DNA of 64,000 nt from Pilosibacter fragilis. Its GTDB lineage: Bacteria > Bacillota > Clostridia > Lachnospirales > Lachnospiraceae. Below the pieces are notes generated by a model. The model made no database searches. It was not told the DNA's origin and saw only the letters and a list, made by a program, of their open reading frames with translations. Position numbers and translations under genes: made by a program. This document shows, piece after piece, positions 32,992 through 40,557 of the stretch (position 1 is the stretch's first letter; each line of letters opens with the position of its first letter). The DNA lies in assembly GCF_032490495.1 (NCBI RefSeq), contig NZ_JAVYJB010000016.1, positions 8,308-72,307 of the forward strand. The letters are read 5' to 3'.

Positions 32992-33459
32992 TTGATCAAC
33001 TTGACCTATGATGAACTTTTAATAGAAGCAGACAGCAATGGGCTGACTGTTAAAGAGGCTCCTCTACAAGCCAGTGATGGAAGAATTAAGGGACGTCGGA
33101 TTGCCATCCGAAAAGACATTCCCACCCAACGCCAGAAAGCCGATGTCCTGGCTGAAGAGCTTGGACATTACTATACTACTGTTGGTCGTATCGTAGAGCA
33201 GCACTCCATCTCTGATCGAAAGCAGGAATACGCAGCCCGGCTCCGCGCCTACGACCGCCGAATCGGACTTTCCGGAATCATTTTGGGATACCGCAAACAC
33301 TGCCACAACCTTCATGAACTGGCAGACTGCCTGGAGGTATCTGAGGAATTTTTAAAAGAAGCTTTGGAATGTTACCGTGAAAAATACGGCTGCTACACAG
33401 AGCTGGATGGTTATGTGATCATGTTTGAACCTCACTTGGCGGTGATGGAAAAGATATAG
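32992..33459 (+). CDS. ImmA/IrrE family metallopeptidase-like protein
   Basis: A 155-residue protein starting at a TTG (32992) after AGGGGG; a second TTG lies three codons on. The motif ADVLAEELGHYYTTVG contains the HExxH-like EELGHY segment of this family (EELGH replacing HELGH), then RLRAYDRRIG and KHCHNLHELADCLEVSEEFLKEALECYREKYG. In ICEBs1 ImmA cleaves the repressor to start excision. Immediately downstream of the repressor. Confidence 0.78.
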   Translation: MINLTYDELLIEADSNGLTVKEAPLQASDGRIKGRRIAIRKDIPTQRQKADVLAEELGHYYTTVGRIVEQHSISDRKQEYAARLRAYDRRIGLSGIILGYRKHCHNLHELADCLEVSEEFLKEALECYREKYGCYTELDGYVIMFEPHLAVMEKI

Positions 33460-33488
33460 AAACCGAAAATACATAGAAGGAGAATCTT

Positions 33489-34247
33489 ATGAGTAAACCC
33501 AAAAGTACATCTGATTTGTTCGAGCACAAATCAAAAGCTCTGCAAAAAATAGACGATTATTTAACAAATCTCATTCAGTCTGATGAGCCCCGAGATAATG
33601 GAAAAGCCGACAAGCTCTGCTATTGGTTAAACGACTGGATGAACTTCTTATCATTCGAAAAAGATTTCTCACCCAAAAGTCTCCGCAGATATAAACGCGG
33701 TGAAATTATAAAGATACATTTAGGCTTCAATGTGGGCAGTGAAGAGGGTGGCCTTCATTATGCTGTTGTGTTAGACAAAAACAATGCAAAATCCTCACCT
33801 GTTGTTACTGTCGTTCCCCTTACTTCTGTAAAACCCCATACGGACACTACAAATTTAAAAAATGGAAGTATTTTTTTAGGGAACGAACTTTTTACCAATT
33901 TGAATTCAAAGATATCTATGGTTGATCGAAAAGTGAAAAGCGAGATTGATGAGTTGGAAAAGCTCGTGGCTGATGCCTCTAAAAAAGCATCCAGTGAACA
34001 TTTTTCTACAATAGATACAAAACTTGGCACTGCCCGTAAAGAACTGGAATTATTAGCAAAAATGCGGGCAGAAGTATTAAAAATGAAGCATGGAAGCATC
34101 GCCCTTGTAAGTCAGATTACAACCGTGAGTAAAATCAGAATCTATGATCCCCAAACTGACCATGATATCCTAAGCGGTATTAAATTGTCCAATGAAAAAC
34201 TGGATCTAATAGATTATGAGATCAGAAAGAGTTTTACAAATTTTTAG
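33489..34247 (+). CDS. PemK/MazF-like protein with long helical tail
   Basis: A 252-residue protein. The central part KRGEIIKIHLGFNVGSEEGGLHYAVVLDKNN, then VVTVVPLTSVK, and KHGSIALVSQITTVSKIRIYDP is the MazF/PemK fold. It has an N-terminal helical extension and an inserted helical stretch (about residues 130-200). Longer than typical MazF (about 110-120). No adjacent antitoxin gene is seen. It could act as an RNase or as a non-toxic MazF-like phage protein. Confidence 0.7.
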   Translation: MSKPKSTSDLFEHKSKALQKIDDYLTNLIQSDEPRDNGKADKLCYWLNDWMNFLSFEKDFSPKSLRRYKRGEIIKIHLGFNVGSEEGGLHYAVVLDKNNAKSSPVVTVVPLTSVKPHTDTTNLKNGSIFLGNELFTNLNSKISMVDRKVKSEIDELEKLVADASKKASSEHFSTIDTKLGTARKELELLAKMRAEVLKMKHGSIALVSQITTVSKIRIYDPQTDHDILSGIKLSNEKLDLIDYEIRKSFTNF

Positions 34248-34257
34248 CATATTTCTG

Positions 34258-34286
34258 TTGACAATTGCATAAAATGTGGGTACAAT
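34258..34286 (+). promoter_or_regulatory. Strong promoter for a short structured transcript
   Basis: TTGACA, 17 bp, TACAAT. A near-consensus promoter just after the MazF-like gene and about 300 bases before the integrase. Transcription would start near 34293. Confidence 0.8.
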
Positions 34287-34291
34287 GAATA

Positions 34292-34390
34292 CGAAAAACA
34301 TTGCCGTTTACCGGCCGTATAGAAGACATTGTTTCCAGTCAGCTGGAAACCGTATTCATTGAAGACCCTACAGAGATGTAGGGTCTTTTA
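34292..34390 (+). ncRNA. Candidate small RNA with intrinsic terminator
   Basis: From the start near 34293 the RNA would hold hairpins GCCG-TTTAC-CGGC (34303-34315) and GTTTCCAG-TCAG-CTGGAAAC (34331-34350), and ends in terminator AGACCCTACA-GAGA-TGTAGGGTCT followed by T's (34363-34390). A 10-bp inverted repeat (AATGAATACG/CGTATTCATT) brackets the first part but overlaps the -10. No open frame with a ribosome site. Function unknown. Confidence 0.6.
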
Positions 34391-34394
34391 CGTT

Positions 34395-34453
34395 CTATGA
34401 AACAGAAAATCCGCCCAGTGTTGGCGCACCGAGCGGATCTTCATAGATTTTCT
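34395..34453 (+). other. Competing hairpins upstream of the integrase
   Basis: CTATGAA (34395-34401) pairs with TTCATAG (34440-34446), with an inner ATCCGC/GCGGAT stem. Alternatively AGAAAATC (34404-34411) pairs with GATTTTCT (34446-34453). The outer helices exclude each other. It may be part of attP or a leader switch. Confidence 0.4.
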
Positions 34454-34527
34454 CTTACCGGATGCCCGGAAGATATAAATCAGACTTAAGACACCTGAAT
34501 TATATCATCTCCAGTGCATCCTGGCAA

Positions 34528-34575
34528 GGGGTGTATTTTTTATACCCAAAATCGGGCTGTTGCGACGTCGCAACA
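34528..34575 (+). repeat. Leader cassette of integrase: hairpin plus 18-bp palindrome, copy 3
   Basis: A hairpin GGGTGTA-TTTTT-TATACCC is followed after about 10 bases by TGTTGCGACGTCGCAACA (34558-34575) and then AGAAAGGAG, the integrase ribosome site. The same order is seen on the minus strand at 12,540-12,472. Confidence 0.85.
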
Positions 34576-34592
34576 GAAAGGAGCATGATATA

Positions 34593-35827
34593 ATGGCTAC
34601 TGCGAAAAAACTCCCCTCCGGATCCTGGAGGTGTCTGGTGTACAGTCACACTGAGCGTATATTCGACACGAAATCAGGTACATGGAAGGATAAACGAATT
34701 TATGAATCATTTACCAGCGATGACCCATCAAGACGCGGGAAAGCGGATGCTGAGCGTCAGGCCGCCGAATTTCAACAGGATCGCGACACCAATGTCAGCC
34801 GGAAACGTCAAAAAACGGAAACATTTTGCTGAAAGATGCAATGAAGAAGTACGTAGAAGCCATCGGTCCATCGCTCTCAGGTACCACCGTCCAGGGATAT
34901 TCAAAAGAACAATATGACTCCTATGCTTTCCTGATGGAAAAGAAGCTTAAAGACATCACCACAGAGGACTTACAGAAAGCTGTTGATGATGATACGAAGC
35001 GCCCCTCAAAACGTTCAACAAAAACGAAAGCACCTATATCACCCAAGACTGTTCGAAACACTTACAGCTACATACGAAGTGTTATAAACTATTTTTATCC
35101 GAACGATAACTATGATGTAAGGCTGCCTAAGATACCTAAGAAAGTTAAAAATCTTATTCCTGCAAAAACTGTGCTGGAAATCATTAAAGATACGGAAATC
35201 GAACTGCCGTGTCTCCTGGCCTGCTGGCTCAGCTACTCTATGTCTGAGATCCGTGGAATCCGTGTTCGAGATATCTCTAACGGGTACATTACCCTGGACC
35301 GTGTTATCGTTGACATTGGACAGACTCCAACGGTAAAGGAAAGCGGCAAAGCGGAAGCCCGTCTGCGTAAGCATCACATCCCGAATTATATTCAGGCATT
35401 GATCGACAAGAATATCTCTGGGAAGAAACCAGATGATCCTTTGATCACCCTGAGCGGACATGCAATTTACATGCGTTGGGTATCTCTTTTAGAGCAGCAT
35501 GACCTACCTCACATGACATTCCACGATCTGCGGCACCTTAATGCATCTGTAATGGCAATGCTCCGGATCCCGGATAAATATGCGCAGGAACGCGGCGGAT
35601 GGTCTTCTGATCGGGTTATGAAAAACGTATACACACATACATTTTCAGAGGAACGGGAAAAGGTCGATGAGACCATAGACAATTATTTTGACTCGCTTCT
35701 GGACGGAAGTGCTTCAGAAAAAGAGAAGTCCGCCATTGAGATTATAAATGCACTTCGTGAAGCTGATCCGAACGGCTGGTACAAAGCCCTGCTAAATATG
35801 CAACACGAAATGCAACACAAAAACTAA
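34593..35827 (+). pseudogene. int: Tyrosine integrase, frame-broken near 34825
   Basis: The first frame (34593-34832) is the N-terminal arm-binding domain (MATAKKLPSGSWRCLVYSH, KRIYESFTSDDPSRRGKADAERQAAEF), ending RQKTETFC and a stop. The second frame (to 35827) has the core-binding region (TTVQGYSKEQYDSYA) and catalytic domain with SEIRGIRVRDI, FHDLRHLNASVMA and the tyrosine in RVMKNVYTHTF. One extra T in the CATTTTG run would fuse them. Either a mutation, a sequencing error, or programmed -1 slippage. Confidence 0.8.
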
Positions 35828-35852
35828 AAAGCCGCGTAAATACGCGGCTTTT
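35827..35852. terminator. Bidirectional terminator between integrase and tmRNA
   Basis: AAAAGCCGCG-TAAATA-CGCGGCTTTT, flanked by A's and T's, so usable from both sides. It separates the prophage end from the tmRNA 3' end. Confidence 0.85.
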
Positions 35853-35856
35853 GTCG

Positions 35857-36197
35857 TGGACCTGAGGGGAATCGAACCCCTGTCCGAAAACCTATCCCCT
35901 GTTCTTCTACTATCATAGTCTGTTATTTAGAATTCCCGCCCGAACCCGAAAGCAGACATCCTGATCCGTTTGGTAGCTTCATCATACGCCCGCGTGCGCA
36001 AAGCTTTGCACGTGTCGTTTCCTGCTTTAAATGATGCCGGTTACTTAAAATGCAGGTATTCTAAGGCCGACAGCTGCCTAAATTAGGCTGCGTATGCTAA
36101 TTCGTCGTTAGCGTTTATATTTAGGTTTGCCATTTAACGCATTGCATGCGGATAGCTTCACCAGCTTCAAAGCCCCCGTCGAAACCAGTACAAGCCC
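35857..36197 (-). ncRNA. ssrA: tmRNA (prophage attachment site in its 3' end)
   Basis: A 341-base RNA. The 5' part GGGCTTGTACTGGTTTCGAC and the 3' end CAGGGGTTCGATTCCCCTC plus CAGGTCCA make the alanyl-tRNA-like domain; the acceptor GGGCTTG/CAGGTCC uses two G-U pairs. The tag frame starts at GCA and encodes ANLNINANDELAYAA then TAA. The 3' bases after the discriminator read CGA, so CCA is not encoded. It is the integration target: the integrase ends 30 bases away. The tmRNA rescues stalled ribosomes with SmpB. Confidence 0.93.
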
Positions 36198-36243
36198 TTA
36201 CTGGCACTCTCTTCGGAGTTTTTCGCATCGCCCGATCCGCAAT

Positions 36244-36303
36244 GGGTCGCAGACATTCTTCCGATGCGTTCGCTTTTGACAGTGTTCAAAATCCAGGCGA
36301 CCC
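36244..36303 (-). other. Structured leader of the tmRNA precursor
   Basis: The predicted start lies about 135 bases before the mature 5' end. The leader has GGGTCGC (36303-36297) pairing with GCGACCC (36250-36244) and an inner TTTTGA/TCAAAA hairpin. Such a long removed leader is unusual for ssrA. Confidence 0.5.
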
Positions 36304-36339
36304 CGAATTCTATACTGGTACTGTTCTCGCGTAACACAA

Positions 36340-36368
36340 ATCTTACCATCACTCGCCCAAATTGTCAA
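36340..36368 (-). promoter_or_regulatory. Promoter of ssrA
   Basis: TTGACA (36368-36363), 17 bp, TAAGAT (36345-36340) on the minus strand, a near-consensus sigma-70-type promoter just after the smpB stop. Confidence 0.8.
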
Positions 36369-36390
36369 GGGTCCGCAGTATAGATCCGCT

Positions 36391-36861
36391 CTAGTACAGA
36401 TTTTTCACCTTGAATTCCTTCTCCAGCTCTCTTCTCTGATCCTTCTTTGCGATATCAGCGCGCTTATCGTAGAGCTTCTTACCTCTTGCGAGACCAATCT
36501 CCACTTTTACGATACTTCCCTTAAAGTATACCTGGAGCGGCACTAAGGTATAACCTTTTTCCTGGATCTTTCCCTTTAATTTGTTGATCTCGTAGCGGTG
36601 CATCAGGAGTTTTCTCTCGCGGAGCGGGTCCTTGTTGAAGATATTTCCCTTCTCATACGGGCTGATGTGCATGCCGTAGATCATGACCTCGTCGTTTGTG
36701 ATCCGCACGAAGGATTCCTTGATGCTGCACTTGCCCATACGCATAGACTTTACTTCCGTTCCCGCAAGGGCAATACCGCACTCGAACTTATCGTCGATAA
36801 AGAAGTCGAAATACGCTTTTTTATTGTTCGCGATCAGCTTAAAGCCGCTGCTCTTTGCCAT
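36391..36861 (-). CDS. smpB: SsrA-binding protein SmpB
   Basis: A 156-residue protein of standard length. ANNKKAYFDFFIDDKFECGIALAGTEVKSMR at the start, HISPYEKGN and HRYEINKLKGKIQEKGYTLVPL, ending in the basic tail KLYDKRADIAKKDQRRELEKEFK. It brings tmRNA to stalled ribosomes. It lies between rnr and ssrA, so rnr, smpB and ssrA, all trans-translation partners, are adjacent. Confidence 0.96.
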   Translation of the reverse strand: MAKSSGFKLIANNKKAYFDFFIDDKFECGIALAGTEVKSMRMGKCSIKESFVRITNDEVMIYGMHISPYEKGNIFNKDPLRERKLLMHRYEINKLKGKIQEKGYTLVPLQVYFKGSIVKVEIGLARGKKLYDKRADIAKKDQRRELEKEFKVKNLY

Positions 36862-36998
36862 AATCCTATCCTCTTTTCTGTTCCAGCCGGGAACTCATCC
36901 GACCGGAACTTATCTCTATATTATAATACCATTTCACCGCAAAGCAATGTTTTCCGGGAAATTTTCGCCGCCAATCCGTCGTGTCCGAATCATTTCGC

Positions 36999-39329
36999 CT
37001 AATCAAATTTTCTTACCGGCAGAAAATCAATGGTCTTCAAATACCTGTCCACAGAGACCACCTGGATCTTCACCGTCTGTCCCAGCTTATATTTCTTTCT
37101 CGTCCGCTCTCCCACTAACTCATAGTGTTCCTCATCGAACACATAGTAATCGCCATCCAGGTTCGCAAGGCGTACCATGCCTTCCACAGTGTTCGGGAGT
37201 TCCACATAGAAACCGTAGTTGCTGATTCCAGAGATCACACCGGTGAATTCCTCGCCGATATGGTGTTCCATGAACTGGACCTTCTTCGCCTTGTCGGTCT
37301 CCCGCTCCGCCTCGTCCGCAAGGCGTTCCCTGGATGATGTCCAGACCGCAACCTCCGGCAGGATCTTCTCGTAGTGGGCAACGCGCTTCTTCGTGAGCTC
37401 ACCGTGAAGGTTCTCCTTGATGATCCGGTGGATCTGAAGATCCGGGTATCTGCGGATTGGGGAGGTGAAGTGGGTATAATAGTTCGCCGCAAGACCGAAA
37501 TGTCCCATGCAGTCCGTCGTGTACTTCGCCTGTTTCATGGAGCGGAGCGCCAGTCTCGCGAGAAGCGCCTCCTCCGGGGATCCGGCTGCCTTTGCAAGAA
37601 GCTTCTGCATCTCCTTCGGGTGAAGCTCCCCGTTCTGGAGACGGATCGAGTAACCGAAATTGTTGATCAGGATTCCGAAGCGCTTGATCTTCTCCCCATC
37701 CGGCTTCTCATGGCTGCGGTACAGGAACGGCGCCTGCTGCCAGTAGTAATCTTCCGCCACGGTCTCGTTGGCCGCCAGCATGCAGTCCTCGATCAGCATT
37801 GTCGCCGCGTTCCGCTCGTATGGCTTGATCTCCACCGGGCGTCCCTTTGCGTCCAGGATGATCTTGCACTCCGGGAAATCGAAGTCCACAGCACCTCTCG
37901 CCATGCGCTTTTCTCTTAAGACGCGAGCGGTCTCGTCCAGAAGCAGGAACATCGGGACGAAATCCTCGTACTCTTCCAGGCACTTTTTCGCGAATTCAGC
38001 TTTCTCTTTCGCTGCGTCTTTCTTTTTCTCGAGATCATCTGCCTGTACATTTTTCAGACTCCGTTTCGATTTTTTCTGTTCATCATTCTCAAAACGCTCG
38101 TCCTGGTTCCGTCCTTTTGTCTCTTCTAACTCAGCGTCCTCCCCGCTATTCTTTCCATTCTTCGCTTCCAGGATCGCATTCACCGCCGTGTACGTCATTC
38201 TCCGGTCAATGTTCACCACAGACTCGCAGATCTTATGCCCCACAATAATACCCTTTTCATCGATATCCATAAGACAGCTCATCGCCAGCCTGTCACATCC
38301 TGCATTCAGGGAACAGATTCCGTTGGAAAGTCTGTGGGGCAGCATCGGGATCACGCGGTCCACAAGGTACACGCTGGTTCCCCGCTTGTACGCCTCCTCA
38401 TCGAGAGGACTCTTCTCCTTTACATAATGGCTCACATCCGCGATGTGAACGCCGAGATGGTAGATCGTCTCCCCGTTTATCGTCTCCTTCGACACACTGA
38501 CTGCATCGTCCAGATCCTTCGCATCCTCTCCGTCGATGGTCACCATCGGCACATTTCGAAGGTCCACTCTTCCGTTCTTCTCGATCTCCTCCTCCACATA
38601 TTCCGGCGAGAGCGCCTCCGGAACATGGGAGACCTCCTCCATCACCTCTTCCGGGAACTCCTCCGGCAGCCCGTAGGCCCGGACGATGGACAGGATATCC
38701 ACTCCCGGATCATTGATATGACCCAGAATTTCCTTTACATGGCCTTCCGGATTTTTATTTTTCGCCGCGTAAGTATCCAGCTTTACCACAACTTTGTGCC
38801 CGGATACCGCGCCATTTTCCTTTCCCTGGGGGATAAAGATATCCATGGTGATCCGCGGGTTGTCCGGGATCACGAAACCGAAATTCTTGTTTTTCTCGAA
38901 GGTTCCGATCAGGGTCTCGTTGGCATGCTTCAATACCTTTAAGACTCTCGCCTCCGTCCGGCCGCCTCTTCCGTTCTCATTGATGACGACCTGGACCGTA
39001 TCCCCGTCCATGGCATCCCCGGTATCATCCGGCGGGATAAAGAGATCATCCTCCCTGCCCTCGATAGTCACAAAGCCGAAGCCCCGGTGATGAGCCGCAA
39101 AAACTCCCGTCTGGGCGAAGACCTCGGATCTCGCATATTTTCCCTTTTTCGAGATTCCAACCTTTCCAGACGCCACCAACTCATTTAAAACTTCTTCCAG
39201 CTCGCCGCGCTGCTCCTTTGTGACACCAAGAAGCATCGCCAGCTCTTTTAATTTCATCGGAACATATGTCGGATCCTTCATCAGGTCCAGCAGCATATTT
39301 TTCCGCTCTTCCATTAACTTTTCTTCCAT
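36999..39329 (-). CDS. rnr: Ribonuclease R
   Basis: About 776 residues from the ATG at 39329 after AAGGAGAAGA. It has an N-terminal helix-turn-helix, cold-shock domains (KYARSEVFAQTGVFAAHHRGFGFV), RNB domain with VTIDGEDAKDLDDAVSV, and a C-terminal S1 domain (GEEFTGVISGISNYGFYVEL). It degrades structured RNA and tmRNA-tagged messages. A low-complexity charged insertion of about 60 residues (about 386-448) interrupts the RNB domain. Downstream of secG and upstream of smpB. Confidence 0.95.
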   Translation of the reverse strand: MEEKLMEERKNMLLDLMKDPTYVPMKLKELAMLLGVTKEQRGELEEVLNELVASGKVGISKKGKYARSEVFAQTGVFAAHHRGFGFVTIEGREDDLFIPPDDTGDAMDGDTVQVVINENGRGGRTEARVLKVLKHANETLIGTFEKNKNFGFVIPDNPRITMDIFIPQGKENGAVSGHKVVVKLDTYAAKNKNPEGHVKEILGHINDPGVDILSIVRAYGLPEEFPEEVMEEVSHVPEALSPEYVEEEIEKNGRVDLRNVPMVTIDGEDAKDLDDAVSVSKETINGETIYHLGVHIADVSHYVKEKSPLDEEAYKRGTSVYLVDRVIPMLPHRLSNGICSLNAGCDRLAMSCLMDIDEKGIIVGHKICESVVNIDRRMTYTAVNAILEAKNGKNSGEDAELEETKGRNQDERFENDEQKKSKRSLKNVQADDLEKKKDAAKEKAEFAKKCLEEYEDFVPMFLLLDETARVLREKRMARGAVDFDFPECKIILDAKGRPVEIKPYERNAATMLIEDCMLAANETVAEDYYWQQAPFLYRSHEKPDGEKIKRFGILINNFGYSIRLQNGELHPKEMQKLLAKAAGSPEEALLARLALRSMKQAKYTTDCMGHFGLAANYYTHFTSPIRRYPDLQIHRIIKENLHGELTKKRVAHYEKILPEVAVWTSSRERLADEAERETDKAKKVQFMEHHIGEEFTGVISGISNYGFYVELPNTVEGMVRLANLDGDYYVFDEEHYELVGERTRKKYKLGQTVKIQVVSVDRYLKTIDFLPVRKFD

Positions 39330-39509
39330 TCTTCTCCTTAAATAATATCCGGTAAAATCCAAACAATCTAAAAGTTCCCAGTGCAGTATTCACACCGGGC
39401 AGCCGCAAATGATCAAATTAATAAGATTCTGCAGACCATATTATAAATAATAAAGAGCGCGCCCTTTTGTCACCCGGAATCTTCATCGAAATTTCCTGTT
39501 AAACAAAAA

Positions 39510-39544
39510 ACACTCCTGCACGGAAGTTATCGCTGCAAGAGTGT
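39510..39544 (-). terminator. Terminator after secG
   Basis: Minus strand ACACTCTTGCA-13 bases-TGCAGGAGTGT followed by TTTTTTG. It separates secG from rnr. Confidence 0.85.
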
Positions 39545-39558
39545 TCGTCATCTTAGAA

Positions 39559-39792
39559 TTAAATTACCTTTAAATTTAATACCAGGGCAAGTACAAAAAT
39601 CAGGATTGCCGCAATTTTTGTAAACTTTTCAAGGTTGCCTTCCATAGAACGGCCTTTATTTTTTCCCCAGTAGCTCTCAGCTACACCACTGATCGCGCCA
39701 AGTCCGGAAGTCTTTCCTTCCTGCATTAACACGATCACTGTCATTGCGATACATAAGATAACGAATACGATCGTCAGAATAATTCTAATCAC
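39559..39792 (-). CDS. secG: Protein-export membrane protein SecG
   Basis: Seventy-seven residues with two membrane helices (IRIILTIVFVILCIAMTVIV and AAILIFVLALVLNLK) and the conserved loop VLMQEGKTSGLGAISG. Subunit of the SecYEG channel. Commonly placed before rnr in Firmicutes. Confidence 0.93.
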   Translation of the reverse strand: MIRIILTIVFVILCIAMTVIVLMQEGKTSGLGAISGVAESYWGKNKGRSMEGNLEKFTKIAAILIFVLALVLNLKVI

Positions 39793-40234
39793 CGACTACA
39801 CCTCCTGTCCACAGATAAAGCCATCATAACATAAAAACTCAGGGCTGTCAATCTCCAGCTTGCGCGCTGAAATCTCAGGCAGCATGCAGGCAGTTACTGA
39901 CATTGCCCGTGTACAATAACTACGGACTTACTGTCTGCCGCGCTCGAAAGCGCATGGGGACGGTACGAAGCAGGCAGGCAGAAGAATGCCTGCCTGCTTC
40001 GGAAGTTTTTTACGGATCACTGGAGCTTTTTCCAGTCGATCCAGTCGCCGTAATAGACGGTCTGGTCTTCCCCGTTTTTCGTCCATATCTTATATGGGTA
40101 GGAGCTCCCCGATAAGTCTGCGCTGAAACTGAGCGTTTTATCCGCATTGTTTTCGTTTCCGGAAGATAAGATATTAGACATGGACTCCTCTCCCGGCACT
40201 GCCGCCAGATTTACAATATCAAAAAATGTATTGA
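39793..40234. other. Region without a supported gene, upstream of secG
   Basis: It holds a 14-bp perfect hairpin (GAAGCAGGCAGGCA-6-TGCCTGCCTGCTTC, 39967-40000), then GGAAGTTTTTT, and a minus-strand remnant (about 40017-40181) encoding 54 residues ending TVYYGDWIDWKKLQ. The remnant has no start with a ribosome site and follows a terminator; it may be the tail of a lost pilin-like gene. Confidence 0.5.
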
Positions 40235-40278
40235 GATAAAAAATGAGTGATGCTCGGTCTTTCAACCTGGCATCACTC
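40235..40278 (-). terminator. Terminator after the pilus remnants
   Basis: Minus strand GAGTGATGC-16 bases-GCATCACTC followed by ATTTTTT. Confidence 0.85.
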
Positions 40279-40317
40279 GTTTTTCGTTGTTTCTTACCAA
40301 CCCCGTTTGACAGATAC

Positions 40318-40354
40318 CGTAAAATAGTTAAGTTTTTGGTTTAACTGTTTTACG
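40318..40354. repeat. Inverted repeat at the broken end of pilM
   Basis: CGTAAAA-T-AGTTAA, 9-base loop, TTAACT-G-TTTTACG. It lies exactly where the pilM frame ends, so it may mark a past insertion or deletion junction. Confidence 0.5.
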
Positions 40355-40541
40355 AACACCCGGCATTGCAACGGATCATTTTTTGAGCCAGAAGATCCCG
40401 GATCGTCTCCGCGCAGAGTCTGGCATCCGGTTTCGCTCCTTCTTCGATCCGTTCTGAAATCCACTCCTTCAGCACGCCTTTTTCCATATACGCGATCTTG
40501 ATCCGGTAATTTCCAATCTCAATTCCCAAACAATTTTTCAT
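40350..40541 (-). pseudogene. Truncated PilM (type IV pilus assembly ATPase) remnant
   Basis: Sixty-three codons (MKNCLGIEIGNYRIKIAYMEKGVLKEWIS...). The start matches the actin-like PilM N-terminus (GIEIGNYRIKIA), which is normally over 300 residues. It ends abruptly after MIRCNAGCS. ATG at 40541 follows GGAG. Follows the prepilin peptidase gene directly, so it belonged to one pilus operon. Confidence 0.7.
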
Positions 40542-40557
40542 CTTGAAGTTCTCCATT

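Noticed and set aside
36146..36352. Short open frames over the tmRNA promoter region on both strands
   Set aside because: They overlap the tmRNA, its leader and promoter and have no protein-like features.
39891..39920. GTTACTG...CCCGTGTACAATAAC, resembling the ends of the 46161 miniature element
   Set aside because: Only about 30 bases with no target duplication; similarity to the element end (one mismatch in 15) is suggestive of a remnant but too short to call.
40017..40265. An 82-residue frame before secG as a real gene
   Set aside because: The frame crosses a clear terminator (40235-40278) and has no ribosome site; at most the last 54 codons are a remnant.
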